Shown: one piece after another, positions 19,804 to 30,497 of the stretch
How the letters are laid out: each line of letters opens with the position of its first letter
Numbering within the stretch: position 1 is the first letter of the stretch
Assembly (NCBI GenBank): GCA_013076295.1
Contig: RQOL01000786.1
Location: forward strand, 165,199-229,198
Origin: Sanderia malayensis
Taxonomy: Eukaryota; Cnidaria; Scyphozoa; Semaeostomeae; Pelagiidae
DNA length: 64,000 nt
Reading direction: 5' to 3'
Notes under the pieces: model-generated
Seen by the model: the letters and a program-made list of their open reading frames with translations, nothing else
Told to the model about the DNA's origin: nothing
The model's database searches: none
Made by a program: the position numbers and the translations under genes

Positions 19804-20460
19804 ATAGATGGCTATTTATAACCTTTTTTAGACTTGTACACTGCATGGGAGCTTCATGAGGGAAAATATTTGTTCGAAATCTCATATCTTCATTCATTGA
19901 TTGGGTGAAATCACAGAGTAGATATCCATACATTCTTGCTGTTGCATCATTATAAATGTCAAGAAATGTTTTAGGAGATGCAGGCATAATTTGTCGTGCG
20001 AGAAATCTAATTTGACTTCTATCTCTAGGATTTTTGAAAAGAACTTGATATTGAGTATTGAGAGCCAAATTTCTCATTTCCGTTCCTCTTGGGAAAGGAT
20101 TTTGCATCATAACAATAACATTAATGTTGAGATGAGATCTTCCTTTGAAGTTCGCAATTTCATGCATTAGATCATCAACAACAATAGTTAATCTTTTGTC
20201 TGACCTCTCGATTTCTTCGTACAAGTTTTCAGGTAATTCAGTAATAAATCTACAATTCCCAACAAAACTTTTTTTAATACGCTCAAATAGCTCTGGCTGG
20301 TTCGTTCCTGAGATCCACATGAGATTGGGATATTGCCTGCCATCATCGATTATATTATATAATTTTTAAATAGATTTTCTACCCAAGTAGTTTTGCCGCT
20401 TCCGCTTACTCCAGATAAAATCAGAGAAAAAGGTGCTTTAAATCTCAAGTCATAACTCAT
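19769..20460 (-). pseudogene. Polinton FtsK/HerA-type packaging ATPase
   Basis: From ATG at 20458-20460: Walker A in LILSGVSGSGKTTWVENLFK, then (after a 1-nt frameshift near 20345) Walker B in RLTIVVDDLMHEI. The family motifs NINVIVMMQNPFPRG, YQVLFKNPRDRSQIRFLARQ and the C-terminal FRTNIFPHE follow. This is the characteristic A32-like DNA-packaging ATPase that pumps viral genomes into capsids and is a hallmark of Polintons. At about 230 codons the length is normal for the family. Only the single frameshift separates it from an intact gene. Confidence 0.9.
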
Positions 20461-20568
20461 ATTTATAACAAATTTAGAACGTCTCTTTACAACAATAACT
20501 AACCTCTATTTATAACAATTTTAGAACAAATAACTAACAACTTTTTAACAAAATAATGTTCATAAAAC

Positions 20569-21681
20569 TTAAACAAACGGTGTGACTAAATTGTTTATAA
20601 TCCTGTTCAATATCTGTAGCAAATATACGGATGTAGAGAGGTTTGTATGTGATAATTCATCATACAGATTTCCGACATTGGATTTGATTGTTTGAGTTAG
20701 ACGTCCATTCTTCAACTCATCAAACATTGATTTTTTGAACGATTCTTTCCCCTCAGCCAGCATATCGGCGTTGACATAACTGATGTGAAACGATAAAAAT
20801 CTGAAAGCATTGTGAACCATACAATCTTGCTTGTGGTCAGTAGCATCAATTGATGTAGAGTAAATCTCTGTAGTTGAGCATTTTTCACAGTATTCTTTTG
20901 CTTTTTTGAAAATGCGTTTCAAGAGAATTTTAGCATATGCTTCTTGTACTCGTACATCAGCATCTTCTTCTTCTTGGAGTTCAGCATATGCTTTTTGCAG
21001 CATTTCATCATCATTTCCTGATGCTGCTTTAAGTATCTTTGCTACTGAGGAATCATCAACATGTTCTTTCTTTTTTTGAGCTGTGATATTTTCTTTCTTT
21101 TTTTTCTTCGCATCAGATTCGGCACTTCCAGAAATGATGGTATAATCAATGATAGAGGCCTTTTGCGGGATGATGGTGCTAGCATGTTCGATCAGCAAGT
21201 TTTCCATGCAATGCTCCAACATTTCTTCTTTTAGATTTATTCCAGTTTTAGTTGGTTTCTCATTCTTCATCTTCGTATTCCCAGACATAACTTTATGAGC
21301 AAATCACCATTTTTCTGCAGATAGATTTCACCTTATCTTCATGTGCTTCTTCTTTGCTCAAAACTTCAGTGTATAGGGTTAGAAATTGAGTATACGTTCC
21401 CCATATCGCTTCGTTTCAATGATGACGCCGTTCTTCTCAAAAGACTTGTAACATCTTCTCCTTGAAATTGTAATTTATGATTTATCTCATCGAGATTTAT
21501 GTTGCTATCAACTATTTCCGAGAGACGAGCCAGTGCTGCATGAGAAATAGTCATTGATTTTACAGCTAGTGCACCTTTAATCATATCTTCACCACCAGCA
21601 CCATTTGTTAAAGGCAGCTTGAAAAAGCAAATGATGTCTTGATTAGGCCCTCTTCATTTCTAACTTCGTAAATTCTGCCAT
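20569..21681 (-). pseudogene. Unknown Polinton-associated protein, copy 2 (full length, frameshifted)
   Basis: The start ATG at 21679-21681 matches the start at 1588 of copy 1. Fragments at 21366-21584 and 20569-21288 keep the protein; frameshifts lie near 21300, 21440 and 21610. The central part is Lys-rich (SDAKKKKKE), followed by acidic helices (YAELQEEEDADVRVQEAYAK), a Cys pair (KEYCEKCST) and a helical C-terminus. That C-terminal half is missing from copy 1. Family unknown. The heat-shock-type promoter lies directly upstream (21765-22085). Confidence 0.6.
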
Positions 21682-21764
21682 GATTCTTCAGTGATTCTTT
21701 AGTGATTTTTTAAGCTCTGCACTCTTCAACAGCTCGCACGACTGATTTGATTTAGCTTCAGCGA

Positions 21765-22085
21765 CTGTTTATGTATATAAATCAACCAATCAGATTGCAG
21801 AGATTTCTGCTTCTGGAAACTTCTGAAAAATCTCTGTGATCTGATTGGCTGATAGCTTCTGGAAACTTCTGGAAGCTTTCTATATGAAGCTTTCTGCTTA
21901 TGTTTTTTTCTTTCCACCACTTCGTAATCGCTTTTTACGCATTCTTTCCACAACACCACCTCCTGCTGATTGTCTCGATTACATCATCATTCGAATGTTC
22001 TAGAACTTCTTCGAAGTTTCTAGTTATTATTGAAGGTGGTGTTAGCATTCGAAGTTCGAATGTTCTAGAACTTTCTTTCGAAAGT
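21765..22085 (-). promoter_or_regulatory. Heat-shock-element cluster with CCAAT and TATA boxes (copy 2)
   Basis: On the minus strand: GAA/TTC arrays at 22060-22083, 21997-22022, 21855-21897 and 21808-21830, CCAAT boxes near 21842 and 21782, and a TATA-like box near 21771, ahead of the start at 21681. Spacing and order match copy 1, which argues that the arrangement was functional before duplication. Confidence 0.7.
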
Positions 22086-22102
22086 GTTTGAGGTAAATTC
22101 TT

Positions 22103-22613
22103 CTACAATTTCTGCTTGAATTTAATCATATCACTTAAAAATTTATCCTGATTCCACTCTATTAAATCTCCAGTTAAATAATAATACAGCAAATTTGCCA
22201 ACCTTCCACTTCCATCAGGTAAAGGATGAATCCATAATAACAATGCTGTATATTCTATTGGATTATAGTAATGCTGCCTCTTTATTAATTGGTTTAATAA
22301 AATTTCTATCTGATCAGGTTTACAATATTCTATTATGTCTGTATCACTCATGCGTGCACATCTTACACTATTTGCAAATTTACCATGATATTCAGGTAAA
22401 ATAAATTCATGTGTTCTTTTACCATGTCAGTGTCATTGTAAATCGAGTAATGTAATTTCTATCAAGCACAACCTCTCTTATCGTTCTTAGATATACATAA
22501 GCATCCTCTAAATTTGTCATGTTTATACATTCAACTTCACCTTCTGACTTTAAAATAGAATGCAACATCTTTCTTTCTACTTCATCAACATTAATTCTGT
22601 ATACTCGATTCAT
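22103..22613 (-). pseudogene. Fic-domain protein, copy 2
   Basis: It starts MNRVYRINVDEVERKMLHSI and has LEDAYVYLRTIREVVLDRN. The Fic signature reads HPLPDGSGR (about 22212-22238), so Phe became Leu and the phosphate-binding Asn became Ser. Two single-base deletions near 22430-22445 shift the frame. Copy 1 has different lesions, so the two copies decayed independently. The motif changes alone should abolish activity. Confidence 0.8.
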
Positions 22614-22719
22614 TATGAATTATTCTCGAGCTCCTATCTCCACGAACTTCTTATTGGAAATGAGCTTTTTGTCTGAGATTTGTTCATCTCTTTCTTTCAA
22701 TTTTGTTCATTTAAAAATG

Positions 22720-23183
22720 TTAGGTTCTTACTCTTGCTATTTTTATAGATCTAGTCCCATTTTGTCTATCTTTCATATGCTTCTTTCGAACAAGCTTCCT
22801 TCGCATCCTCCGTTTTCGGCCGCCTTGCATTTTCCTCATAGCTGTGTCTAAACCATATCCAGCTGCAACGATTGCTCCACCTTTTGCAGCTTTCTTAGCA
22901 CCTCTCAATGCCATCTTCTTAACAGCTTGTTTACTAATTCGTTTTGCTATCGCTCTTCCACCCTGTCTACAGCTTGTTTAATAGCTTGCCTAGCTGCTAC
23001 ACGAGTTATTGCGGAACCCATGTTTGTTGATTTCCTCTCTCCTCTTCTTTCACGTTTTCGTATTCTATCCCTTTTATACTTTCCTTCACCCGTCATTAGT
23101 TTAGTCGCTTCAACTCCACCATCATCCTTCAACATATCGTCTATCAGCATTGATGCTACAGCACTTGCTGCTATACTAGCCAT
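22720..23183 (-). pseudogene. Small basic virion/core-like protein, copy 2
   Basis: This is the counterpart of 70-534. The first part (22947-23183) ends in DRVEER because one base is missing near 22970. The second part (22720-22914) has ALRGAKKAAKGGAIVAAGYG and RKRRMRRKLVRKKHMK. The strong conservation of the basic tail in both copies supports a real protein. Confidence 0.6.
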
Positions 23184-23231
23184 GATTATATTATAGCTGT
23201 TAAATTCTAGCGTTCTTCCTTCTTTTATAAT

Positions 23232-23506
23232 CTATTTCTTAAATTCTTCATCTGCATATGCCCACTTATCGCGTTGTTTTTTCGGTACTCCGGCAGCTCT
23301 CCAAAATTCTCTAGGGATGAACTGTAAGGGTTTTGGTTTTTTCCAACCCTTTTTCCACATTGTTGGCTTCAGCTCTCGCTGTAACCCTGGTAGTGGTGTT
23401 GCTGCAATAGCTGTTTTCACAACCCAATTTTCTGTTTTTAAAAAGACCTTTAACCCTAATTCTCTTAGTGCGCTGTTTCTTTCTACTCTGTCTCTGGCGC
23501 TTACCC
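23232..23506 (-). pseudogene. 3' part of an unknown gene cut by a transposon
   Basis: The minus frame contains ALRELGLKVFLKTENWVV, then a basic/aromatic segment (KKGWKKPKPLQFIPREFW) and RDKWAYADEEFKK. Its upstream end coincides with the left terminus of the element at 23507, so the N-terminus was displaced or lost. Residues before the junction come from the transposon and are not native. The last codons (DEEFKK) also occur at the start of the window. Family unknown. Confidence 0.5.
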
Positions 23507-24889
23507 GGTGAGCACGAAATCCCACCCATTGCAGTGAGGTGTTATGAGTCTCCTGCGCATTCAACATGCACCGAGTAACGAACAAACGAGCGAATGATGT
23601 AGAGATCGTCGGAACCACTCGCTCGGTTGCTTTTCATAGAAAAGAAATGTCCTGTCCTGTCATGATATTTATCGAGTCACTGGCAAAACATGAAAGCCTG
23701 TGAGAACAGTTTTTTACTTCAGGGAAGTTTAATCAATTTTAGAATTTTAATCATTGATGCAGTAAAAAATTATGACAAAATTCAGTGTTTTGAAAACGGC
23801 AGCCAAAGTTTCGACCTAACTGGTGAATTTCAACGGACCTATTGCATATGAATATTATTCATTAAGTTACACTAGATTGATACAAATACATTATTTAGAA
23901 TTTATTTATTAGAATTACACCAATCTGGGTAGATATTCTGATTATTATTCATTAATCAATTTTCTATTACGGCAAATTCTTCTTCCAATTTTAAGTTTCA
24001 TACACTGGGGTTCCAAAAGTATTGCAACACCTGATAAAAAATGGCGTCGAGAGAGAATTTGCGTGGCTATGAGTGAAAGAAAATAATAATTATTGGCGTT
24101 TTAATTTCTCCACTTGGAAAAATGTTCGTAAACATTTTTTAAGGCACCTCTTCGCAGTTTTCTTTTAATATTATTGCAAAACAATATGATATAGTTTAAC
24201 TTATGTTTTCATTTGAAAATTTGTGAAATTTTGAGTATACTTCTGCTAAAGAAATTCGCTATTGAAACCCGTTTGGTATTTATATATTTTTATGTAAATT
24301 TCCTTGCTCAGGCCTGGCCACTTCTAGACGCCATTTTTTATCAGGCGTTGCAATACTATTGGAACCCCAGTGTAGTTTTCAGCTTTCATGGTTTCAGAAA
24401 TCCAGTACTGAATTTTTTCAACTCTTGAATAACTTTGACGATTCGATACTATTTTCTTATAAAATTAAGTACTTCCTTATAAAAAGGAAGTCGATCCGAC
24501 GATTCATTCTAATATTTCAGAGTAATATTTTTGGGCCTACTTTTCTGCGACTGGCAAACATTGACCTGAAGTACTGTTATACACTGAACAAATAAATACT
24601 GTCTCCAGCATGCAATACATGTAGTCCTCAATGAAATTACGAATAGTTTGACTTAGAACTGAAGTAAATTTCTGGAACGTTTTGATTTTAATTTCAAAGT
24701 TCAAAATTCAGCCATTACAACAGATTACGGAAAGGAAACATGAGATGTGAGACGAAACTCTTTCTTCGAATTCCAATAAGTTTTCATGATCGTCAATCTT
24801 ACAATCCGATAACCGATGGCAAGAATACGAGAGTGCTGCGCAGGAGGCTCGCATCACCTCACTGCAATGGATGGGATTTCGTGCTCACC
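23507..24889. mobile_element. Non-autonomous TIR element, 1.38 kb
   Basis: GGTGAGCACGAAATCCCACC at 23507 is the inverse of the right end at 24851-24889 (one mismatch, C/T). The inverted repeat extends about 60 bp through GCAGTGAGGTG and CTCCTGCGCA. No transposase is inside. I cannot see a clear target duplication. A TA-flanked MITE is nested in it. Confidence 0.78.
24003..24372. mobile_element. Tc1/mariner-type MITE, 370 bp, TA-flanked
   Basis: Ends CACTGGGGTTCC and GGAACCCCAGTG form about 43-bp inverted repeats continuing through AGTATTGCAAC...GATAAAAAATGGCG. TA dinucleotides lie on both sides (24001-24002, 24373-24374). There is no coding capacity. Size and TA duplication are typical of mariner-derived MITEs. 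Confidence 0.9.
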
Positions 24890-25048
24890 TCTTTATTTAT
24901 GAGGTAAATGCATTGTTTTTATAAGAAATTTAAGACGAAAAAGCTGTTTAATGAATGCGTGCATTGCCCTCCGACATTGTGCCATTTTGATTATTGTAAT
25001 GATGCAGCTTCCTTATATAGACCCATGCATACAAATAAAAACACGCAT

Positions 25049-25561
25049 TTACATGAGGATATCATTTTGTGTAATTTCAACATCTCCCCATTCTCTAAGA
25101 ACACAATCATATTTAATGTTATAAAGTAAACAATCCACCCATAAACTACTAATTTTGTATTGTTTCTTTGTGTGATGATAGATAATTTGCTTCACAGCAA
25201 ACCTTCCCAAGTTTCCATTTCCATTAGAAAAACTTTCATTGAATAGTGTTTTCAAGGTATCATTGATCCTGTCTTTCCATTCATCTTCATTCACCGGAGA
25301 TTCTTCAATCAGCAACCCATCTTCAGCATCCTTTGCTTGTGGTAGAATTCCAAAATTAACGCTGATTCGAGCAAATCCCATAAACTTGTGTAAATTCTTG
25401 TATACTTTCCCAAGATATATGCGTCGAACTTGCACCTTTGTATTAATGCCCATTACATCTCTAAAATGTTCCTTCAAATAGACTAAGAGCAAATCTTTTT
25501 TTGTTCTTTGTAGAAATGACCTAAAGTCATTAATTATAATGTGTGCTAATGTTAACAACAT
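25049..25561 (-). CDS. Unknown 170-residue protein
   Basis: The frame is intact. The N-terminus is helical (LAHIIINDFRSFLQRTKKDL), the middle basic (VQVRRIYLGKVYKNLHKFMG), then an acidic patch and NESFSNGNGNLGRFAVKQII followed by a Trp/Cys-containing region (SSLWVDCLLYNIK). The Gly/Asn-rich SNGNGNLGR stretch superficially recalls a Fic loop, but the preceding His-Pro is absent, so I do not call it Fic. Two GCGCATGCGCAG-type promoter motifs and a TATA-like CATATAAG lie upstream (25600-25760). Family unknown. Confidence 0.55.
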   Translation of the reverse strand: MLLTLAHIIINDFRSFLQRTKKDLLLVYLKEHFRDVMGINTKVQVRRIYLGKVYKNLHKFMGFARISVNFGILPQAKDAEDGLLIEESPVNEDEWKDRINDTLKTLFNESFSNGNGNLGRFAVKQIIYHHTKKQYKISSLWVDCLLYNIKYDCVLREWGDVEITQNDILM

Positions 25562-25599
25562 CTTTGCTACTGAGATAATAAGTGAAATCGATCATTTTT

Positions 25600-25760
25600 A
25601 TAGATTACTCGAAATCTGGCGCATGCGCAGTTAAGAGGCCGGTTCTAGCCCACTTGATTAAGGTATGCCAATTCGAATGAAGATTATGTAATCACTCAAA
25701 GAAGGTTCGAGCCATAAAGTCACGCATGCGCAGTTGAGAGGTAGAAGCATATAAGAATAC
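25600..25760 (-). promoter_or_regulatory. Promoter region with repeated GCGCATGCGCAG motifs
   Basis: GGCGCATGCGCAGTTAAGAGG (25619 on) and CACGCATGCGCAGTTGAGAGG (25723 on) are near-identical 20-mers. The core matches the NRF-1 consensus YGCGCAYGCGCR. CATATAAG follows at about 25749. The region lies between two minus-strand genes and may serve 25049-25561. Factor identity is inference. Confidence 0.5.
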
Positions 25761-25802
25761 ACACAGTAATACTTTTTCTCAATTACCATTATTATTATTA
25801 AA

Positions 25803-26045
25803 TTACTCTTCATCATCATCCTCTTCTTCACTTATTATAAACCTCTTTTGAATAATTACGTCTGCCAATGCGTGGACGAAAATCTTCATGATAACTTCAT
25901 CATCCACTTGATCACCATTATCATATCCTTCATCATCATTATGATCAGGGCAGCGGTGATTTATGCCCCAAAATGGCAAAAGTGCCCAACACATCGGACA
26001 TTCAAATGCAATTAAAACTCCATTTTCAATCGTTAATTTGTTCAT
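25803..26045 (-). CDS. Small zinc-binding, acidic-tailed protein
   Basis: The frame is intact at 80 codons. Residues about 15-35 hold CPMCWALLPFWGINHRCPDH, a plausible C2HC or C3H zinc site, followed by Asp/Asn-rich sequence and an acidic end (SEEEDDDEE). Codon content looks normal for this element. Upstream are GAA/TTC pentamers. Family unknown. It could be a transcription or ubiquitin-pathway accessory protein, but there is no direct evidence. Confidence 0.55.
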   Translation of the reverse strand: MNKLTIENGVLIAFECPMCWALLPFWGINHRCPDHNDDEGYDNGDQVDDEVIMKIFVHALADVIIQKRFIISEEEDDDEE

Positions 26046-26189
26046 GTTTCTTCTTTTCTTCTTTTTTTCTCAAACTCTAAAATAAACGAATCATTATCAC
26101 TAATATTATGAATTTATTCCAAATAAAGCTGTAAGGATAAAAAAGATTTGAAGCAGAAAAAATGCAACTTACTTTTTGAATGTCCGATC

Positions 26190-26310
26190 TGTTTGAATGT
26201 CATTCCAGATTCCAGAAGTTTCTCATTTCTCATGACAGAGATTTGACGCGTACATTCGAACATCGCAGTCAAAAGTTTCTGATTGGTTCTTTGAATTCAA
26301 TCTCGAGCCG
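26190..26310 (-). promoter_or_regulatory. Heat-shock-like element with CCAAT box upstream of 26045
   Basis: On the minus strand, GAGAAATGAGAAACTTCTGG and AATCTGGAATG give several GAA/TTC pentamers (about 26205-26236), and an inverted CCAAT (GATTGG at about 26281) lies further upstream. It is less regular than the clusters at 1184 and 21765. Confidence 0.4.
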
Positions 26311-26704
26311 AGAACGTAAATTTGCCAGTTCTTCGATATTTTTGTGTTTTCTTGCGATTTACTTAACAAATTCTTATCATCTTATAAGTGCATGAAAAAT
26401 ATGAAATAATTCATTCAACATAATCAAGAGATTTTCTTTTTATTGGTGTTAAAATCTTTTTCATAAACAAAACCGTTTTTTAGTTATTAAGCTTTTTATG
26501 GGTTTTTTATCAGTTTGGCAATGTTTTGCAACTTGAAACTAACTTTCCACAACCTTCCCGTTATCGTTCTCGGTTATTTTTTACTGTTCATGCTCTTTTC
26601 AATTCTCGAAGACTCTCGCGCATGCGTGATCTTAACACTAAAATAAAATAAAAATTCTACAGCGCATGCGTGCGCCAGGACACCTATTTCCTCTCCTACT
26701 AAGT
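26311..26704. other. Non-coding region with GCGCATGCG palindromes
   Basis: No gene is seen. CTCGCGCATGCGTGA (about 26614) and AGCGCATGCGTGCGCC (about 26660) repeat the motif found at 25600-25760. The LTR fragment begins just after. Confidence 0.45.
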
Positions 26705-26898
26705 TCACAATAGTATTCAAAACAAGCGTGGTGACATGGTGCTCCATTCTTGTGCACCTGGGCCCTAGTGTGGATTGGCACAGGCCTTCATACTTTCATG
26801 CGGGTGCACCAGCCAACCACGCTCATACTTAACAATACTGCAAACAAATAGGTGTTAAATACAAGATAACAAATGTACTTACAACTACCCACCCAACA
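26705..26898 (-). mobile_element. LTR fragment (same family as 30498-33200)
   Basis: The sequence from AAGTTCACAATAGTATTCAA to ACCCACCCAACA matches the right half of the LTR at 30498-30948. It ends at ACA and is followed directly by satellite sequence ATCCCCGTAAATACAG, which fixes the LTR terminus. Confidence 0.8.
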
Positions 26899-27905
26899 AT
26901 CCCCGTAAATACAGGTCAAACTGACTAATTGTAATACAACTTTCTTACCGGTTTTCAGTCATGTTAACATTCATTCCCACAATGTACAGATGAATCCACG
27001 TAAATACAGGTAAAACAGACTGATTGAAATAAACCTTTTTTACTTGCTTTCCGTGATATTAGCTTTCATTCCCACAATTTGCACATGAATTGAGGTCAAT
27101 ACCGGTAAATTGACTTATTGAAATACACCTTTTCTACTTGTTTCCGTGATATTAACATTCATTCCCACAATTTGCACATGAATCCAAGTAAATACATGTA
27201 AAACTGACTGATTGGAATAAAACGTTTTTGCTTGTTTTCCGTGATATTAACATTCATTCCCATAATTTACATATGAATCCCAGTAAATACAGGTCACAGT
27301 GACTAATTGTAATACAACTTTCTTACGTGTTTTCCGTGATATTTACATTCATTCACACAATTTACATATGAATCCCCGTAAAAACAGGTCAAACTGACTA
27401 ATTGTAATACAACTTTCCTACAGGTTTTCCGTCATGTTAACATTCATTCTCACAATGTACAGACGAATCCACGTAAATACAGGTAAAACTGACTGATTGT
27501 AAAAAACCTTTTTTACTTTCTTTCCGTGATATTAACATTGATTGCAACTATTTACTCATGAATCCAAGTAAATACAGGTAAATATCACTTATTAAAATTC
27601 ACCTATTTTACGTTTTTTCCGTGATATTGACATTCATTCCCACAATTCACACATGAATCCACGTAAATACAGGCAAAATTGCGCGATTGAAAAACACCTT
27701 CTTCACTTCTTTTCCGTGATATTAAATTCATTCCAACAATTCACACATGAATTGACGTAAATACAGGTAAAACTAACTGATTGAAAAAAACCTTTTTTAC
27801 ATGTTTTCCGTGATACTGACATTCATTCTCACAATTTGCACAAGAATTGAGGTCAATACAGGTAAAATTGACTTATTGAATTACACCTTTTTTACTTGTT
27901 TCCGT
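26899..27905. repeat. 95-bp satellite array, block 1
   Basis: About ten to eleven head-to-tail units. The consensus carries ACATTCATTCCCACAATTTA, CACATGAATTGACGTAAATA, CAGGTAAAACTGACTGATTG and CTTGTTTTCCGTGATATTA, giving a 95-bp period. Divergence between units is moderate. No coding potential. Confidence 0.93.
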
Positions 27906-28599
27906 GATTGATTTGCCCGCTGCGAGGCAGCAATGCAAATATTAAAATGCATTCGCTCAACCGGATGTCATGTAAAGTACGTTTTCAACGTCACAAAAGA
28001 GAGCAGAGAGCCTGGCCAATCAGCATGCTGCATTTCACATCCAAAACAATAAGCATCCTGATTTGGGTTGCCAGAAATATCTGCGCGAGTTTGACGAAAC
28101 ACCCGAGAAAATATATGCGCAGAAATTAGCATATGAATGCGTTCACAGTTCCACAGAAATGTAACAAAACCCAACAACAGTGTCTGTCATGGCGGCTAAT
28201 ATCCCGCCGAGCTGTGAGAAAGTGATGTTTTTATTTAAGGTTGCTGCCACAAATAGTTTCAAAATACAGCTTCAAACAAAAGTTTTTCAAAAGAGCAATA
28301 GTTTTTCTAAATTTCCATCAGTCTGAATTTTAAAATTCATCCTAATAACAAAGATATGAGAACAAAAACATGCCATATTTTAAATAAACAACAAGCTTTA
28401 TTTACTCTTGCTAATGAATTGAGACAAAATAAGGAAAAACAATGAAGTTATGGCATGTTGGTGGCCCACATGGATATATATTGGTACGAACCCTGCATGT
28501 CATCGAATCAAACATTAAACAACCATCTGATTACTCTCATTCCGCTAGTCAATAATCTGCACTATTTAGCGCAAATCTTAAGATAGGGATATCTTTTGT
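27906..28599. other. Unique-looking segment between satellite blocks
   Basis: No satellite units are seen here. It includes ATATGCGCAGAAATTAGC and an AT-rich second half, and no supported gene. It may be an insertion or an original spacer segment. Confidence 0.5.
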
Positions 28600-30497
28600 A
28601 TTAACATTCATTCGCACAATTGACAGAAGAATTGACGTAAAAACAGGTAACACTAACTCATTGAAAAAACCTTTTTTACGAGTTTTCTGTGATACTGACA
28701 TTGATTGCAACTATTTACACATGAATCCACGTAAATACAGGTAAAACTCACTTATTAAAATTCACCTATTTTACGTTTTTTCCGTGATATTGACATTCAT
28801 TCCCACAAGTCACACATGAATTGACGTAAATATAGGTAAAACTAACTGATTGAAATACACCTTTTTTACCTGTTTCTGTGATATTAACATTCATTCCAAC
28901 AATTCACACATTAATTGACGTAAATATAGATAAAACTGACTCATTGAAATACACCTTTTATACTTTTTTCCGCGATATTTAGATTCATTCCCACAGTTTA
29001 CACATGAATCCACGTATATACAGGTAAAGCTGACTAATTGAAGTACACCTTTTTTACTTGTTTTCCGTGATTTTAACATTCATTCCCACAATGTAAACAT
29101 GAATCCACGTAAATTCAAGTAAGAAAATTAAAATGATTGAAATAAAACTTTTGTGCTTGTTTTCCGTGATATTAACATTCATTCCCACAATTTACATATG
29201 AATCCCCGTAAATACAGGTCAAACTGACTAATTGTAATACAACTTTCTTGCCTGTTTTCCGTCATGTTAACATTCATTCCCACAATGTACAGATGAATCC
29301 ACGTAAATACAGGAAAGATTGACTGATTGAAATACACCATTTTTACTTGCTCTCCGAGATGTTAACATTTATTCCCACAACTTACACATGAATTGACGTA
29401 AATACAGGTAAAACTGACTTATTGAAATACATCTTTTTTACTTGCTCTCCGTGATATTAGCTTTCATTCCCACAATTTATACATGAATTGACGTAAGTGA
29501 AAGTAAAACTGACTGATTAAAATACACCTATTTTAAGTTTTTTCCGTGATATTGACATTCATTCCAACAGCTTATACATGAATCCACGTAAATGCAGCCA
29601 AGATTGCGTGATTGAAAAACACCTTTTTTACTTCCTTTCCGTGACGTTAACATTCATTCCCACAATTTACACATGAATTGACGTAAAAACAGGTAAAACT
29701 GACTGAATGAAATACAACTTTTTTACTTGTTCCCGTGATATTAACATTCATTCCCACCATTTACACATGAATTGACGTAAATACAGGTAAAACTGACTGA
29801 TTGAAATACACCTTTTTACTTGTTTTCCGTGATATTAACATTCATTCCCACAATTGACAGATGAATTGACATAAATACAGGTAACACTAACTGATTGAAA
29901 AAACCTTTTTTACATGTTTTCCGTGATACTGACATTCATTCCCACAATTTGCAGAAGAATTGACGTCAATACAGGTAAAATTGACTTATTGAAATACACC
30001 TTTTTTACTTGTTTTCCGTGATATTAACATTCATTCCCATAATTTACATATGAATCCCCGTAAATACAGTTCAAACTGACTAATTGTAATACATCTTTCT
30101 TACCGGTTTTCCGTCATGTTAACATTCATTCCCACAATGTACAGATGAATCCACGTAAATACAGGTAAAACAGACTGATTGAAATAAACCTTTTTTACTT
30201 GCTTTCCGTGATATTAACATTCATTTCCACAATTTACACACGAATCTATGTAAATACAGGTAAAACTGACTTTACACACGAATTGACCACAATTTACACA
30301 TGAATTGACGTAAATGAAGGTAAAACTGACTGATTAGAATAAAACATTTTTGCTTGTTTTCCGTGATATTAACATTCATTCCCACAATTTACACATGAAT
30401 CCAAGAAAATATAGGTAAAACTGAGTGATTGAAGTAAAACGTTTTTGCTTGTTTTCTGTGATATTAACATTCATTCCCATAATTTACATATGAATCC
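28600..30497. repeat. 95-bp satellite array, block 2
   Basis: About 20 units of the same satellite, with some partial or compound units (a 50-bp deletion/duplication near 30265-30320). It is cut at TATGAATCC by the LTR starting at 30498. Confidence 0.93.

Larger units (their letters stand above)
21059..23252 (-). repeat. Segmental inverted repeat (Polinton-like module, copy 2)
   Basis: This is the opposite arm of the repeat at 1-2218, about 18.8 kb away. It holds the same genes and promoter. Differences are mostly point changes and single-base indels. Confidence 0.9.

Noticed and set aside
25049..25561. A fourth Fic protein (SNGNGNLGR segment)
   Set aside because: No His-Pro before the Gly/Asn loop and spacing differs from HxFx(D/E)GNxxR.
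17479..26045. Complete autonomous Polinton
   Set aside because: Protein-primed DNA polymerase, major capsid protein and protease genes were not found, and integrase, penton and ATPase genes carry frameshifts.
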